Positions 17,011-25,175 of a DNA stretch of 39,146 nucleotides are shown piece after piece. Location: assembly GCA_019634385.1 (NCBI GenBank), contig JAHQVK010000184.1, positions 1 through 39,146 on the forward strand, written 5' to 3'. Source of the DNA: Myxococcales bacterium (GTDB lineage: Bacteria > Myxococcota > Kuafuiibacteriia > Kuafuiibacteriales > Kuafuiibacteriaceae). How positions within the stretch are numbered: the first letter of the stretch is position 1; every line of letters begins with the position of its first letter. The notes beneath the pieces were generated by a model, which worked only from the letters and a program-made list of their open reading frames with translations, ran no database searches and had not been told where the DNA came from. The translations under genes and the position numbers were made by a program.

Positions 17011-17216
17011 GCTCGTTCACAACAACCACTGAAGAGCGAGCTTCGTCCCGGTTCTACACGAAACACTGCCGCTCATCACACAGCTCTTTGTTCCATCCGT
17101 TTGCTAAGACCACAATCGGACTCGCAGATGTTCATCAGCGGTTAACAATTCTGTAAACAGCCCGATGGTACTGGTTGTTCCCGGCCACTCTATGGCGGGG
17201 GAGAGGTGCGAAAGTC
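17011..17216. other. Intergenic stretch with a start-deciding ribosome-binding site
   Basis: No gene is seen. The purine-rich GGGGGAGAGG at about 17198-17207 lies 9-10 nt before GTG 17217 and is the reason for choosing that start over the TTG at 17175. Confidence 0.5.
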
Positions 17217-18494
17217 GTGGCGACAATTTGGACATATGTGACTCGTAACGTTCAGACTGTGCTTGATACCAGTGCGCTGGAGGAGGTGATTCAGCTCATG
17301 TCAGCCGGGTCGTTCCGCCACGTTCCGGTGGTCGACGCAATTGGCTCACTGGCAGGTATTATATCCGACAGAGATGTCCGACGGCTATTACCATCGCCTG
17401 ACACACCCGCTGAGGAGGTTGAAGCATTTGTGACCCGTACTGTGGTCGGCGACGTCATGACCCGAAACCCCCTCACGATCGAGAGGGACAGCACTATGCT
17501 TGAAGCGGTAAAATTGACTTTGGAACATCGCATTGGTGCTCTTCCGGTGATGGAAAATGGCTCACTGATAGGTATTTTGAGTCAGACCGACATTCTCAAG
17601 GCTTACGCTGACTATCTTTCCACCGGTGACGACGAGGACCTGGTGTCTCACACTTCATCGCTTCCATCTACCTTTGCTGACCAGGCGGAGCGTCCGGTTG
17701 TAATGTTGGTAGAGCCCAACAGCAACCTGCGCGAAGATTTAGCGAATGTCCTGGTAGCAGCTAGCATCGAGGTCATTAGCTTTGACGATTTTGCCTCCGT
17801 GTCGGTTGAGCTTCTTCCCCAAGATCCCCATCTGATTTTGATGAGCTGCCAGTCTGAACTACAGGAAGACTCACTGGAACTACTCCGTTCGAGCTTCCCG
17901 ATGACGCCGGTGGTAGTGACTAGAGAAGGTCGAGGTCCGGTAGGTAACCAACGCCAGGGCAAAGGCCCTCTTCATCTTCCATGTAGTCCAGAAACACTGC
18001 TTCGTCGTATTCGGTTAGAATTGGCGGACCTTCCTTGGGCCCAACGTCGTAAGACCCTCGTTTCTTCCGAAGTTGATCAGCGATTCACGGCCACGATCGA
18101 TATCGACGTAAACCTTAGTCGTCGAGTACTTGTCATCGATCAGGATCCACTAACCCGTCAAAGTTTAACCTTTTACTTCCGACAAGCAGGATGTGAAGTG
18201 GTGGAAGCTACCGACGGACACGAAGCACTTTCACGTTTGGCCTTGGAGAACTTCGATATTGTGACCCTTGAGCTAGATCTTCCGTTCCGGTCGGGATTCG
18301 AACTCCTGGAGTTTGTCCAGCGGTCGGCAAATATCTCCCCACACATTGTTGTAGTCTCAGGCGCACGTAGGGACGAGGATCTGGTGCATGCTTTTTCCTT
18401 AGGCGCGGTAGAATACATCCGAAAACCGATCCACCAAGAAACCCTTAGCCAACACCTCGCCCGACTCGTTGTGGATGAACCAAACGCTTCATAA
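17217..18494 (+). CDS. CBS-pair protein with two degenerate receiver domains
   Basis: 425 aa from GTG 17217. Residues about 5-130 form a CBS pair (V-P-V-V-D, G-I-I-S-D-R-D, V-M-T-R-N-P-L-T, L-P-V-M, G-I-L-S-Q-T-D), a module that senses adenine nucleotides. Two response-regulator receiver folds follow. REC1 (about 160-275) lacks the acidic pocket (L-V-E-P-N) and has M-S-C where the phospho-Asp would sit. REC2 (about 305-420) begins V-L-V-I-D-Q-D and keeps the switch Ser in V-V-S-G and K403 in R-K-P-I, but carries E352 (L-E-L-D-L-P) at the expected phospho-Asp position. There is no output domain, so it probably works through protein contacts. The REC2 change could mimic permanent phosphorylation. 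It is followed after 51 bp by the 2TM gene. Confidence 0.85.
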   Translation: MATIWTYVTRNVQTVLDTSALEEVIQLMSAGSFRHVPVVDAIGSLAGIISDRDVRRLLPSPDTPAEEVEAFVTRTVVGDVMTRNPLTIERDSTMLEAVKLTLEHRIGALPVMENGSLIGILSQTDILKAYADYLSTGDDEDLVSHTSSLPSTFADQAERPVVMLVEPNSNLREDLANVLVAASIEVISFDDFASVSVELLPQDPHLILMSCQSELQEDSLELLRSSFPMTPVVVTREGRGPVGNQRQGKGPLHLPCSPETLLRRIRLELADLPWAQRRKTLVSSEVDQRFTATIDIDVNLSRRVLVIDQDPLTRQSLTFYFRQAGCEVVEATDGHEALSRLALENFDIVTLELDLPFRSGFELLEFVQRSANISPHIVVVSGARRDEDLVHAFSLGAVEYIRKPIHQETLSQHLARLVVDEPNAS

Positions 18495-18545
18495 GCGACT
18501 CACCGTTTTCCTCATCGATCGTTCCCGCTATTAAGCACCCTCTTG

Positions 18546-19469
18546 ATGGTGACGAATCACGAACAAAGTGAGCTGACGCTGCGCGAAGTCGTCGAGGAAC
18601 GGATTGGTTCATGGATGGGGCGTCCCCCTCGGACCACCGAGCGACGACTCATAGAGCGCTGGAAAAAACGACGTCACTCTTGGCGGACCCATTGGCATGC
18701 CTACCTAACCGTCATTGGCGGTCTAGCAGCCCTCAATCTACTGTTCGCGGTCGCAACCGGCTCATTGTTCCCATGGTTCTTATTCCCGGCCCTCGGGTGG
18801 GGCATGGCCGTAGCCATCCACAGCATCAACTACCGATCCTGGGTTGAAGAAAACCGAGTGGCACTCAGTCAAGCAGCTGAAAGACTAGGGTTTGCGTTCG
18901 AGATGCCTGTAATCACTCGATCCCGTCCGCTCAAACCCATACCCAAGAATCCTCGCTGGGATGTGCTAATGACCCGATGCAACCAGGCGATGGAACGCGC
19001 GGAAATCGTACTCTCCGGGTTACCTGGCAATACTGAGGTGGTGCGTGAGCGGCTCCGCGACGGACTTGAGCGGGTCAAAAAACTCGCGGCGGGAGCAAAG
19101 CGTATTCAACTCGCCGTGGCCGACCTGTCCCGCGTGGATTGGGAAACGGATATAGAGGTTCTCGACACCACAATCGAGAACACCACGGACGAGCGGCTTC
19201 GACAGGTTCAACTCTCAAACCGCGCGCTACTCGTGTCCCGCCAAGAGAAACTCGACGCACTCGCGGCTGACGAAGACCGCATGTATGCCAATGCTCAAGG
19301 TTTCTTACTTGCTCTTGAGAACCTTGTACTTGATGGTGCCCGTCTCGGTCACGGAGATGATGCCGAACCCATGGCCTTGTCCGAACCCATCGAACGTCTG
19401 ACGGACGAGGTCAGGGTCCTCGAAGAAGTCGAAGCCGAAATTCGCAAACTCCCCTCCTCCACCTCGTGA
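18546..19469 (+). CDS. 2TM domain-containing membrane protein with helical C-terminal region
   Basis: 307 aa from ATG 18546. A cytosolic N-terminal basic segment (ERRLIERWKKRRHSWRTHW) is followed by two transmembrane helices (about 58-100: AYLTVIGGLAALNLLFAVAT and FPWFLFPALGWGMAVAIHS) in the layout of the 2TM family. A long charged helical region (about 150-307), probably coiled coil, with heptad-like Leu and Glu/Arg content follows. Function is unknown. By position it may share a transcript with the CBS-receiver gene. Without functional motifs I assign no role. Confidence 0.75.
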   Translation: MVTNHEQSELTLREVVEERIGSWMGRPPRTTERRLIERWKKRRHSWRTHWHAYLTVIGGLAALNLLFAVATGSLFPWFLFPALGWGMAVAIHSINYRSWVEENRVALSQAAERLGFAFEMPVITRSRPLKPIPKNPRWDVLMTRCNQAMERAEIVLSGLPGNTEVVRERLRDGLERVKKLAAGAKRIQLAVADLSRVDWETDIEVLDTTIENTTDERLRQVQLSNRALLVSRQEKLDALAADEDRMYANAQGFLLALENLVLDGARLGHGDDAEPMALSEPIERLTDEVRVLEEVEAEIRKLPSSTS

Positions 19470-19604
19470 CCACCCCTAAGAACGTGCATTTCCCTGTTCT
19501 ATAGATTCTACAAATGGGATCCAAAAGCGTTCAAAATATCTACATATATATTTTCGCACTGTTCGGCGGTCTAGGGGCTGTTGAATGAGAAAAGAGAGCC
19601 ACAC

Positions 19605-20717
19605 CTAATCTAATGACACTGGGCATAAGTGATAAACGGCTCGGAGAGATTCCGCTCGCAACATACCTTGAGACCTTCTGGCGACCTCGATCAGTGCACC
19701 GATATCATCTTCATTCCCCCGTTGGTACACGACCATCACCGCCGCCCTCGCAACATTTTCCTGCGGGTTCATCAGATGGGTTCTGGCCAACGCCAAAGCC
19801 TGACTAGGAGCCAAACGCTCCAAGGCTTTGAGACCATCAGCCTGGCTACTGACCAACATGTGCCCCGAGGCAAACCACCTACGAACAAGTTGCCCTAAGG
19901 CTTCTGGCTCAGGATGAAGCCTGCCTCCTTCTTTAGCGTACCAAGTCATCGAATGAATAGCTTCGGTAATAAATTGGCCATCCGGCAGATCTAATGCCGG
20001 ATGATTTTCGCCCCTCATCACAAAGCGACGCATGATCTCATGCGGACTCCATAAGGTATCCTCTGGTTGGTCTTCCCGCCCATCATTCGATAGTCGCCCA
20101 TCTTCTGCTGGAGAATATCCCCTCAATAATGCCGAAGCGGCTTTAGCCACCACGCTGCTTGATGGTGTATTCACCAATTCAACCAACGTGGCCTGTGCCC
20201 GCGGATTTCCCGATGAGATATACGCCTCAGCAATAGTCAAACGAGTCTCCGGGTCTGCCTCATTCAGTAGCGAGTCTACGAGCCCCTGTGAACGAGCCGA
20301 AGATATCTGCAAGAGTGCACTCACCATTACCCTGCGCATCGGATAATCCCTGCTCGCTAAGGTATTCTGTAGGTATTGGATACCTGAGCCGTCACCGAGA
20401 GCTAACAAACCTAGCGCACGTCCAATCCGCTGGCTCGGATCGTTTGGCTCATATTGATGCAGAATTTCGAGTATTCCCGGGTGTCTGCCTAGGCCAACCG
20501 ACACCCCCAGTACCACCGCTTCATCTCCAGACGCCTGACGAAACCGGGCCCATAGCGTCTGTGTTTCGTCAAAATTAGCAAACGGCACCATCACCCATAA
20601 CGCTTCGGCAAGGGTTTCTTCCCGCAGGGAAGAAACCATTTGCTCAGAAATACCTCCACATGGAGTGCCGGTTATGGTGAGTTGGAACACAAACAAAAGT
20701 CCGTCACTCAAGCCCAT
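19605..20717 (-). CDS. HEAT-repeat protein
   Basis: 370 aa. The body consists of helical repeats with the HEAT pattern, for example P-M-R-R-V-M-V-S-A-L-L-Q-I, D-P-E-T-R-L-T-I-A-E-A-Y-I, V-V-A-K-A-A-S-A-L-L-R-G and E-N-V-A-R-A-A-V-M-V-V-Y. Such solenoids bind protein partners. A short hydrophobic stretch at the N terminus (LLFVFQLTITG) may be a signal peptide, but no clear cleavage site or lipobox is seen. There is no catalytic motif. It is convergent with the 2TM gene and divergent from the kinase gene. Confidence 0.75.
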   Translation of the reverse strand: MGLSDGLLFVFQLTITGTPCGGISEQMVSSLREETLAEALWVMVPFANFDETQTLWARFRQASGDEAVVLGVSVGLGRHPGILEILHQYEPNDPSQRIGRALGLLALGDGSGIQYLQNTLASRDYPMRRVMVSALLQISSARSQGLVDSLLNEADPETRLTIAEAYISSGNPRAQATLVELVNTPSSSVVAKAASALLRGYSPAEDGRLSNDGREDQPEDTLWSPHEIMRRFVMRGENHPALDLPDGQFITEAIHSMTWYAKEGGRLHPEPEALGQLVRRWFASGHMLVSSQADGLKALERLAPSQALALARTHLMNPQENVARAAVMVVYQRGNEDDIGALIEVARRSQGMLRAESLRAVYHLCPVSLD

Positions 20718-20931
20718 GCTATAAGCTATCGTCTTCGCTAACTCAGACTGAAATCAGCTCAAATGCGCCCGCCTATGCATACGGTTTACGCCAAAGCACA
20801 TCGCAGATCTGGCACCAGTGTCTCCTTAGGGATCATCATCCCAGGAGGAATCGGTGTTGTTCGGTACACAGTCTTATGACAAAGTTACTAGGTAAGGACA
20901 GACTTCTAACCAAGTAACGAGCCTAATCCCC
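20718..20931. promoter_or_regulatory. Divergent intergenic region of the HEAT and kinase genes
   Basis: This 214-bp gap should hold the promoters of both divergent genes. I could not identify clear boxes, and no ORF or strong repeat is present. Confidence 0.35.
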
Positions 20932-23139
20932 GTGGTCACCTCAGCGAAAATATCTGACCCCCCCCGAGGTAATCTCTTTGGCAAGTACCGGCTGATCAAG
21001 CGTCTCGGAGTTGGCGGGATGGCGGAGGTCTTCCTGGCCACAATGGGAAGCGCATCCTCCTCTGATCAGCCACTTGTGGTCCTTAAACGTATCCTACCTA
21101 CGCATAACTCGGATGCAAACTTCGTTCGAATGTTTATGGAGGAAGGACAACTTTGCCTAAATCTCCGACATCCCAATATTGTTGCTGTTCATGAATCGGA
21201 TCAGATCGATGGAAAGCACTATATGTCGATGGAACATGTAGCGGGATCCGATCTATTACACACTCTCGTTACTTGCGGTCAGAAACAAATTGGGCTCCCT
21301 GCCTATATCTCCTTATTTATCATATGCGAGGCCCTTAAGGGCCTCGACTACGCACACCGACTAACAGATCGTGACGGACAGCCCTACGGTATCGTGCATC
21401 GAGATTTTTCTCCTTCCAATATTCTTATTTCCCTCAATGGAGAGGTCAAACTTACCGACTTTGGAATCGCAAAGGCTTGTACACGAGCAAAAACTAACGC
21501 CGGCATTCTCAAAGGCAAGTTTGGTTACATGGCACCAGAGCAAATTCTGGGTTCAGAAGTTGATCATCGTGCGGATGTATATGCTGCTGGCGTTGTACTC
21601 TTCGAGTTGCTCACTGGGCAGCGACTCTATGCCGGACAAGATGAACTCAGCGTTCTCGAAAATATCCGCAACGCGGTAGGACCTCCATCCCTTCGACAAT
21701 ATCTACACGACGTTGATACAGAATTGGAGGATATTGTCCACCGGGCATTAGCCCGAAACCCTAGGTATCGGTTTCAAACAGCCAATGCGCTGCACAATAC
21801 TCTCTTCAATTATTTGTATCGAGCACAGGTTGAAGTGGACTCCACAATTCTGTCCAACTTCATGCACCAATTATTTGATTTCGACCGGCTCTCCGCACCT
21901 GGGTTATCGTCGAACCCACAAACGGTCGACCTCGGCAACTATCTTGTCGACGAACATATTACCAACTCACGAGAAGTTGTATCTCTTTTATCAACACCAA
22001 CCAATATTTCAGCCCACCAACCAAACCTGCCCATATTGACAGCAACTTCAGTTGGTCAACTTAATATGACACCACCTGTTGTTCTTGAGCCGAACATCGA
22101 GACTCCGCAGTCATCAGAGGACCGGGCTGAGATACCGACAAGTATTGGGTTTCCTCCGACCAGCAAGGCACGCACAGCACCCAAGCAAGTTGACCAGCAA
22201 AAGGCGTACGATTTGCATATTACAGATGCTGATATCATCAAGCACGATCTGCTAGCTGAGCATCCGAGTGCCTCAACCTCTGCGCTTCAGGCCCCAGCCT
22301 CACCGCCAAGCTATCCTAGTATCGTCACCCCTACGCCTCAACCCATAGCCCAGTCCGTAGATATTTCTCAGTCTCCGCCGGCCGCACCGCAGAACCAGTC
22401 GGCATCTTGGCTTACTTCTTCAGATGACTATAAAGATGACTATAAGGTTGAACTACAGGCCAAGCTAACCGCGCTCCCACCGGTACTCACCGGTGAGCTG
22501 TTATCTTTCTCTGTTCCAAGAGACGAAAGTGAGGCTTACCTGCCCTCCGCAATAAGTCTTCTTTTGGCGTTGGGGATCTGCATCATTGGGATCGCTGTCT
22601 TTGCCGCGTCGTTTCAACAATCTTCTGCTAGTGATCTCCGCTCACTCTCACATCAAGCCTTCAGGCCAATCCCAAACCCAGGTGACGGTACCATCAACCC
22701 ACTCAACAAGTCCTCGGCGATTATCCCCGGCAACCGGGGGAGACAGTCTCGTAATGTTGGAAAAATCGAAGTCGCCCCTCCACCGCCAAACACCCCGATT
22801 GAACGCCGCAAGACCCGTAAACGAAGAAAACAAGCGAAAAGAAATCTCGCCGAGCTTCGCACTCAACAACCGCGCCGACGCCTCGATCGCAAGGCTCGGA
22901 AAGCCCGGTCAAAGCTGGCGGCCCAAGGAGAGGGGCAGATATCGATTCAATGCTCAAAGGAGACTGAGCTACGCCTGAACAGCAAAGAGCGTTACGTGCT
23001 TTCTTTGCCTCTAGGGCCTTTTGTCAAAAAGGTGAAAGCAGACTTGTACCAGGCAGCTTTGATTCGCAATGGTCGGCTCCTCAAAACACACATTTTTGAA
23101 GTAGCGCCGGGCGATAGTCTAGAAATCCCCTGTCCATAG
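20932..23139 (+). CDS. Membrane-anchored Ser/Thr protein kinase, myxobacterial type
   Basis: 735 aa with a GTG start. The kinase domain (about 17-285) has G-loop RLGVGGMAEVFLA, K52 in V-V-L-K-R, helix-C Glu in M-E-E-G, the catalytic loop H156-R-D158-F-S-P-S-N, D176-F-G and M-A-P-E-Q; all catalytic residues are present. A Ser/Pro/Thr-rich disordered linker (about 310-535) is followed by one transmembrane helix (about 540-562, AISLLLALGICIIGIAVFAA). The basic segment after it (about 605-660) leads to a C-terminal beta-like domain ending in GDSLEIPC that resembles PEGA-type extracytoplasmic sensors. The topology suggests a cytoplasmic kinase with a periplasmic sensor. It is not obviously part of an operon with pyruvate kinase (112-bp gap). 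Confidence 0.92.
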   Translation: MVTSAKISDPPRGNLFGKYRLIKRLGVGGMAEVFLATMGSASSSDQPLVVLKRILPTHNSDANFVRMFMEEGQLCLNLRHPNIVAVHESDQIDGKHYMSMEHVAGSDLLHTLVTCGQKQIGLPAYISLFIICEALKGLDYAHRLTDRDGQPYGIVHRDFSPSNILISLNGEVKLTDFGIAKACTRAKTNAGILKGKFGYMAPEQILGSEVDHRADVYAAGVVLFELLTGQRLYAGQDELSVLENIRNAVGPPSLRQYLHDVDTELEDIVHRALARNPRYRFQTANALHNTLFNYLYRAQVEVDSTILSNFMHQLFDFDRLSAPGLSSNPQTVDLGNYLVDEHITNSREVVSLLSTPTNISAHQPNLPILTATSVGQLNMTPPVVLEPNIETPQSSEDRAEIPTSIGFPPTSKARTAPKQVDQQKAYDLHITDADIIKHDLLAEHPSASTSALQAPASPPSYPSIVTPTPQPIAQSVDISQSPPAAPQNQSASWLTSSDDYKDDYKVELQAKLTALPPVLTGELLSFSVPRDESEAYLPSAISLLLALGICIIGIAVFAASFQQSSASDLRSLSHQAFRPIPNPGDGTINPLNKSSAIIPGNRGRQSRNVGKIEVAPPPPNTPIERRKTRKRRKQAKRNLAELRTQQPRRRLDRKARKARSKLAAQGEGQISIQCSKETELRLNSKERYVLSLPLGPFVKKVKADLYQAALIRNGRLLKTHIFEVAPGDSLEIPCP

Positions 23140-23251
23140 GATCTTATGACCAGCTGAGTATCCATTCAGAACCAAACACTTGGTCCACGAACTCAGGTCA
23201 TTGCAACCACTGCTCGCCACAGACGTCGACCCGTGCAAGGCTATTTCTCAA

Positions 23252-24778
23252 ATGACCGAACGAAAGCCTCGACCACCAAGTCGTGGCCGCCGCGCCAAAA
23301 TTATATGTACCCTCGGCCCTTCCACGGACAATGTAGAAGTTCTTCGGGGATTAATACGTGGCGGTATGGACGTTGCGCGGCTCAATTTGAGCTTCGGCAC
23401 CGTAGACGAACATCTCGAGCGCATCGCTAATTTGCGCACCCTCGCGGCGAGTATGAAGAGTCGACCAGTTGCGATCATGGCTGATCTCCCAGGCCGAAAG
23501 ATTCGAGTACGAAATCTTGAGGGCACCAGCATCATGCTTGAAACGGGCTCTGAAATCCGGCTGGATCAAGATGATGGGCAATGCGGTAACACAAGCGCTC
23601 TGCCAGTAGACGCTCGTCTTTTTCACGATGGCTTAATGCAGGGGGATACCATCCTTCTCGCTGATGGCGTGGTTGAACTCCAAATCACGAGTGTTCGCAA
23701 AGCATCTGCCGAAGCAAAAGTAATTTATGGTGGTGAAGTTCATGAGCATACAGGAGTCCACGCTCCGGGCATGCCCCTTACGGGTAGCGCCATAACCGAA
23801 CGAGACATGCCTTTTTTGCGCATGATCGTTGAAGAACGGGTAGACTACTGTGCGCTTACCTACGTTGGCGATGCGGTAGACGTGGTGGAGGTGCGCGAGC
23901 GTCTCTCCGACCTAGGACGTAATATCCCAATCATAGCCAAAATAGAACGTGGTGAAGCGTTTAGTCGCTTGGATGGTATTCTCCGCCGGGCTGACGCGGT
24001 CATGATCCGGCGAGGAGATTTGGGCGCTCAGATTGAAATCACGCGGATTCCTGCCGTCCAGAAAGAGATTCTTCGTCTGGCCGGGCAGGCGGGTAAGCCG
24101 GCAATCATCGCCACTCAGATGCTGGGATCCATGGTTGAAAACCCCCGACCTACTCGGGCGGAGGCCTCGGACGTTTCCAACGCGATCGCCGATGGAGCGG
24201 ATGGCGTACTGCTATCTGCGGAGACAGCCATCGGTAAATATCCAACCCAAGCGGTGGACATGATGTCTCGGATCGTGCGCGAAACCGAACTCGAAGGCGT
24301 ACCCTTCCGGCGAATTCAGGCCCCTTTCGCCACAACATCCACCGAAGTTCGAGCCGGCTTTGCTCATACAACCGCTCGAATTGCATGTGAAGCGGCCGCC
24401 CAAACCCAAGCTAAGATGATCGTTTGCTTCACCGAATCGGGACGTACCGCCCGTTTGGTAGCAAAATACCGTCCCCATGCCCCAATTATAGCTTTCTGTT
24501 CAAAAGAAGAAACGCGTCGACGTTTGGCTCTAAATTGGGGGGTTCGCACCGATTCCCTTGATGTCGCCGGGGAAGTTGAAGCCATGGTCCGCCGCGTGGA
24601 ACAACGCCTGACCTCTTTCGACTTGGTCCGAGACGGTGATCGCTTGGTAATCATCTTCGGAGCCCCAGTAGGTGAAAAAGGTCAAACAAACTCTGTACGA
24701 CTTCATGTCGTTGGCGTGCCTCCAACACCTACCAGAGACCTCACGTTATCCAACTACCGCACACAAATCGTGTCGTAG
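23252..24778 (+). CDS. pyk: Pyruvate kinase
   Basis: 508 aa from ATG 23252; the open frame reaches 23180, but the start MTERKPRP followed by R-A-K-I-I-C-T-L-G-P-S fits the family better. It transfers the phosphate of phosphoenolpyruvate to ADP in the last step of glycolysis. Motifs: GGMDVARLNLSFG, ADLPGRKIRV, the active-site IIAKIERGEA (catalytic Lys), MIRRGDLGAQIE, AIIATQMLGSMVENPRPTRA and DGVLLSAETAIGKYP. The C-terminal regulatory domain is present (TESGRTARLVAKYRP). Differences from the usual consensus are V-A-R-G-D-L-G changed to I-R-R-G-D-L-G and S-G-E-T changed to S-A-E-T; the metal and substrate residues appear kept. It is followed after 67 bp by rpoZ. Confidence 0.93.
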   Translation: MTERKPRPPSRGRRAKIICTLGPSTDNVEVLRGLIRGGMDVARLNLSFGTVDEHLERIANLRTLAASMKSRPVAIMADLPGRKIRVRNLEGTSIMLETGSEIRLDQDDGQCGNTSALPVDARLFHDGLMQGDTILLADGVVELQITSVRKASAEAKVIYGGEVHEHTGVHAPGMPLTGSAITERDMPFLRMIVEERVDYCALTYVGDAVDVVEVRERLSDLGRNIPIIAKIERGEAFSRLDGILRRADAVMIRRGDLGAQIEITRIPAVQKEILRLAGQAGKPAIIATQMLGSMVENPRPTRAEASDVSNAIADGADGVLLSAETAIGKYPTQAVDMMSRIVRETELEGVPFRRIQAPFATTSTEVRAGFAHTTARIACEAAAQTQAKMIVCFTESGRTARLVAKYRPHAPIIAFCSKEETRRRLALNWGVRTDSLDVAGEVEAMVRRVEQRLTSFDLVRDGDRLVIIFGAPVGEKGQTNSVRLHVVGVPPTPTRDLTLSNYRTQIVS

Positions 24779-24845
24779 AGAATTCTCCTCTCTGACCATC
24801 TCCTTATGGTCATACCCATCCAAGATGTAGTAGGCGAAGAAGCCT

Positions 24846-25151
24846 ATGGCTCGAGTTACCGTAGAGGACTGCCTAGAAAACGTAGAAAACCGATTTGCAT
24901 TGGTGCTTTTAGCCACGCGGCGCACCCGACAGCTTCTCAAAGGAGCAACCCCTCTAGTCGATAATGCCAAGAACAAGGCCCCAGTGGTCGCACTTAGAGA
25001 GATTGCTGCTGACCGCGTCCGATTTGATCGTGACCTCCATGAAGTCATGGGTTCAACCCACGCTGAACTCCGAGCTAAGTACGGCGAACCGGTTCGTGAC
25101 CGACCGGAACGAGGCAACGCTCCGGTCGCAGGTGCCCCACGGTTTTTCTAG
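24846..25151 (+). CDS. rpoZ: RNA polymerase omega subunit
   Basis: 101 aa. [30 protein letters not shown] and [10 protein letters not shown] are hallmarks of omega, which aids assembly and stability of the RNA polymerase beta' subunit. Length is typical for deltaproteobacterial RpoZ. The extended C-terminal tail (about 75-101, Pro/Arg-rich) is not part of the conserved core. Its TAG stop is the first triplet of a TAGGG repeat copy, so the tail may have been set by repeat insertion. Confidence 0.93.
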   Translation: MARVTVEDCLENVENRFALVLLATRRTRQLLKGATPLVDNAKNKAPVVALREIAADRVRFDRDLHEVMGSTHAELRAKYGEPVRDRPERGNAPVAGAPRFF

Positions 25152-25172
25152 GGCGCTTGAAGACACACCCTA
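25149..25172. repeat. TAGGG-family repeat between convergent genes
   Basis: TTGAAGACACACCCTA (25157-25172) matches the dispersed repeat seen at 12835-12849, 28219-28234 and 28382-28397. The left end TAGGGCG (25149-25155) is a shortened inverted arm, so a small hairpin TAGGG/CCCTA is possible. It sits between the rpoZ stop and the end of the minus-strand gene, where it could act as a terminator. Confidence 0.65.
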
Positions 25173-25175
25173 GCC

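Noticed and set aside
19572-19587. TAGGGGCTGTTGAATG as another member of the TAGGG repeat
   Set aside because: Only the first few bases match the repeat consensus; too weak to count.
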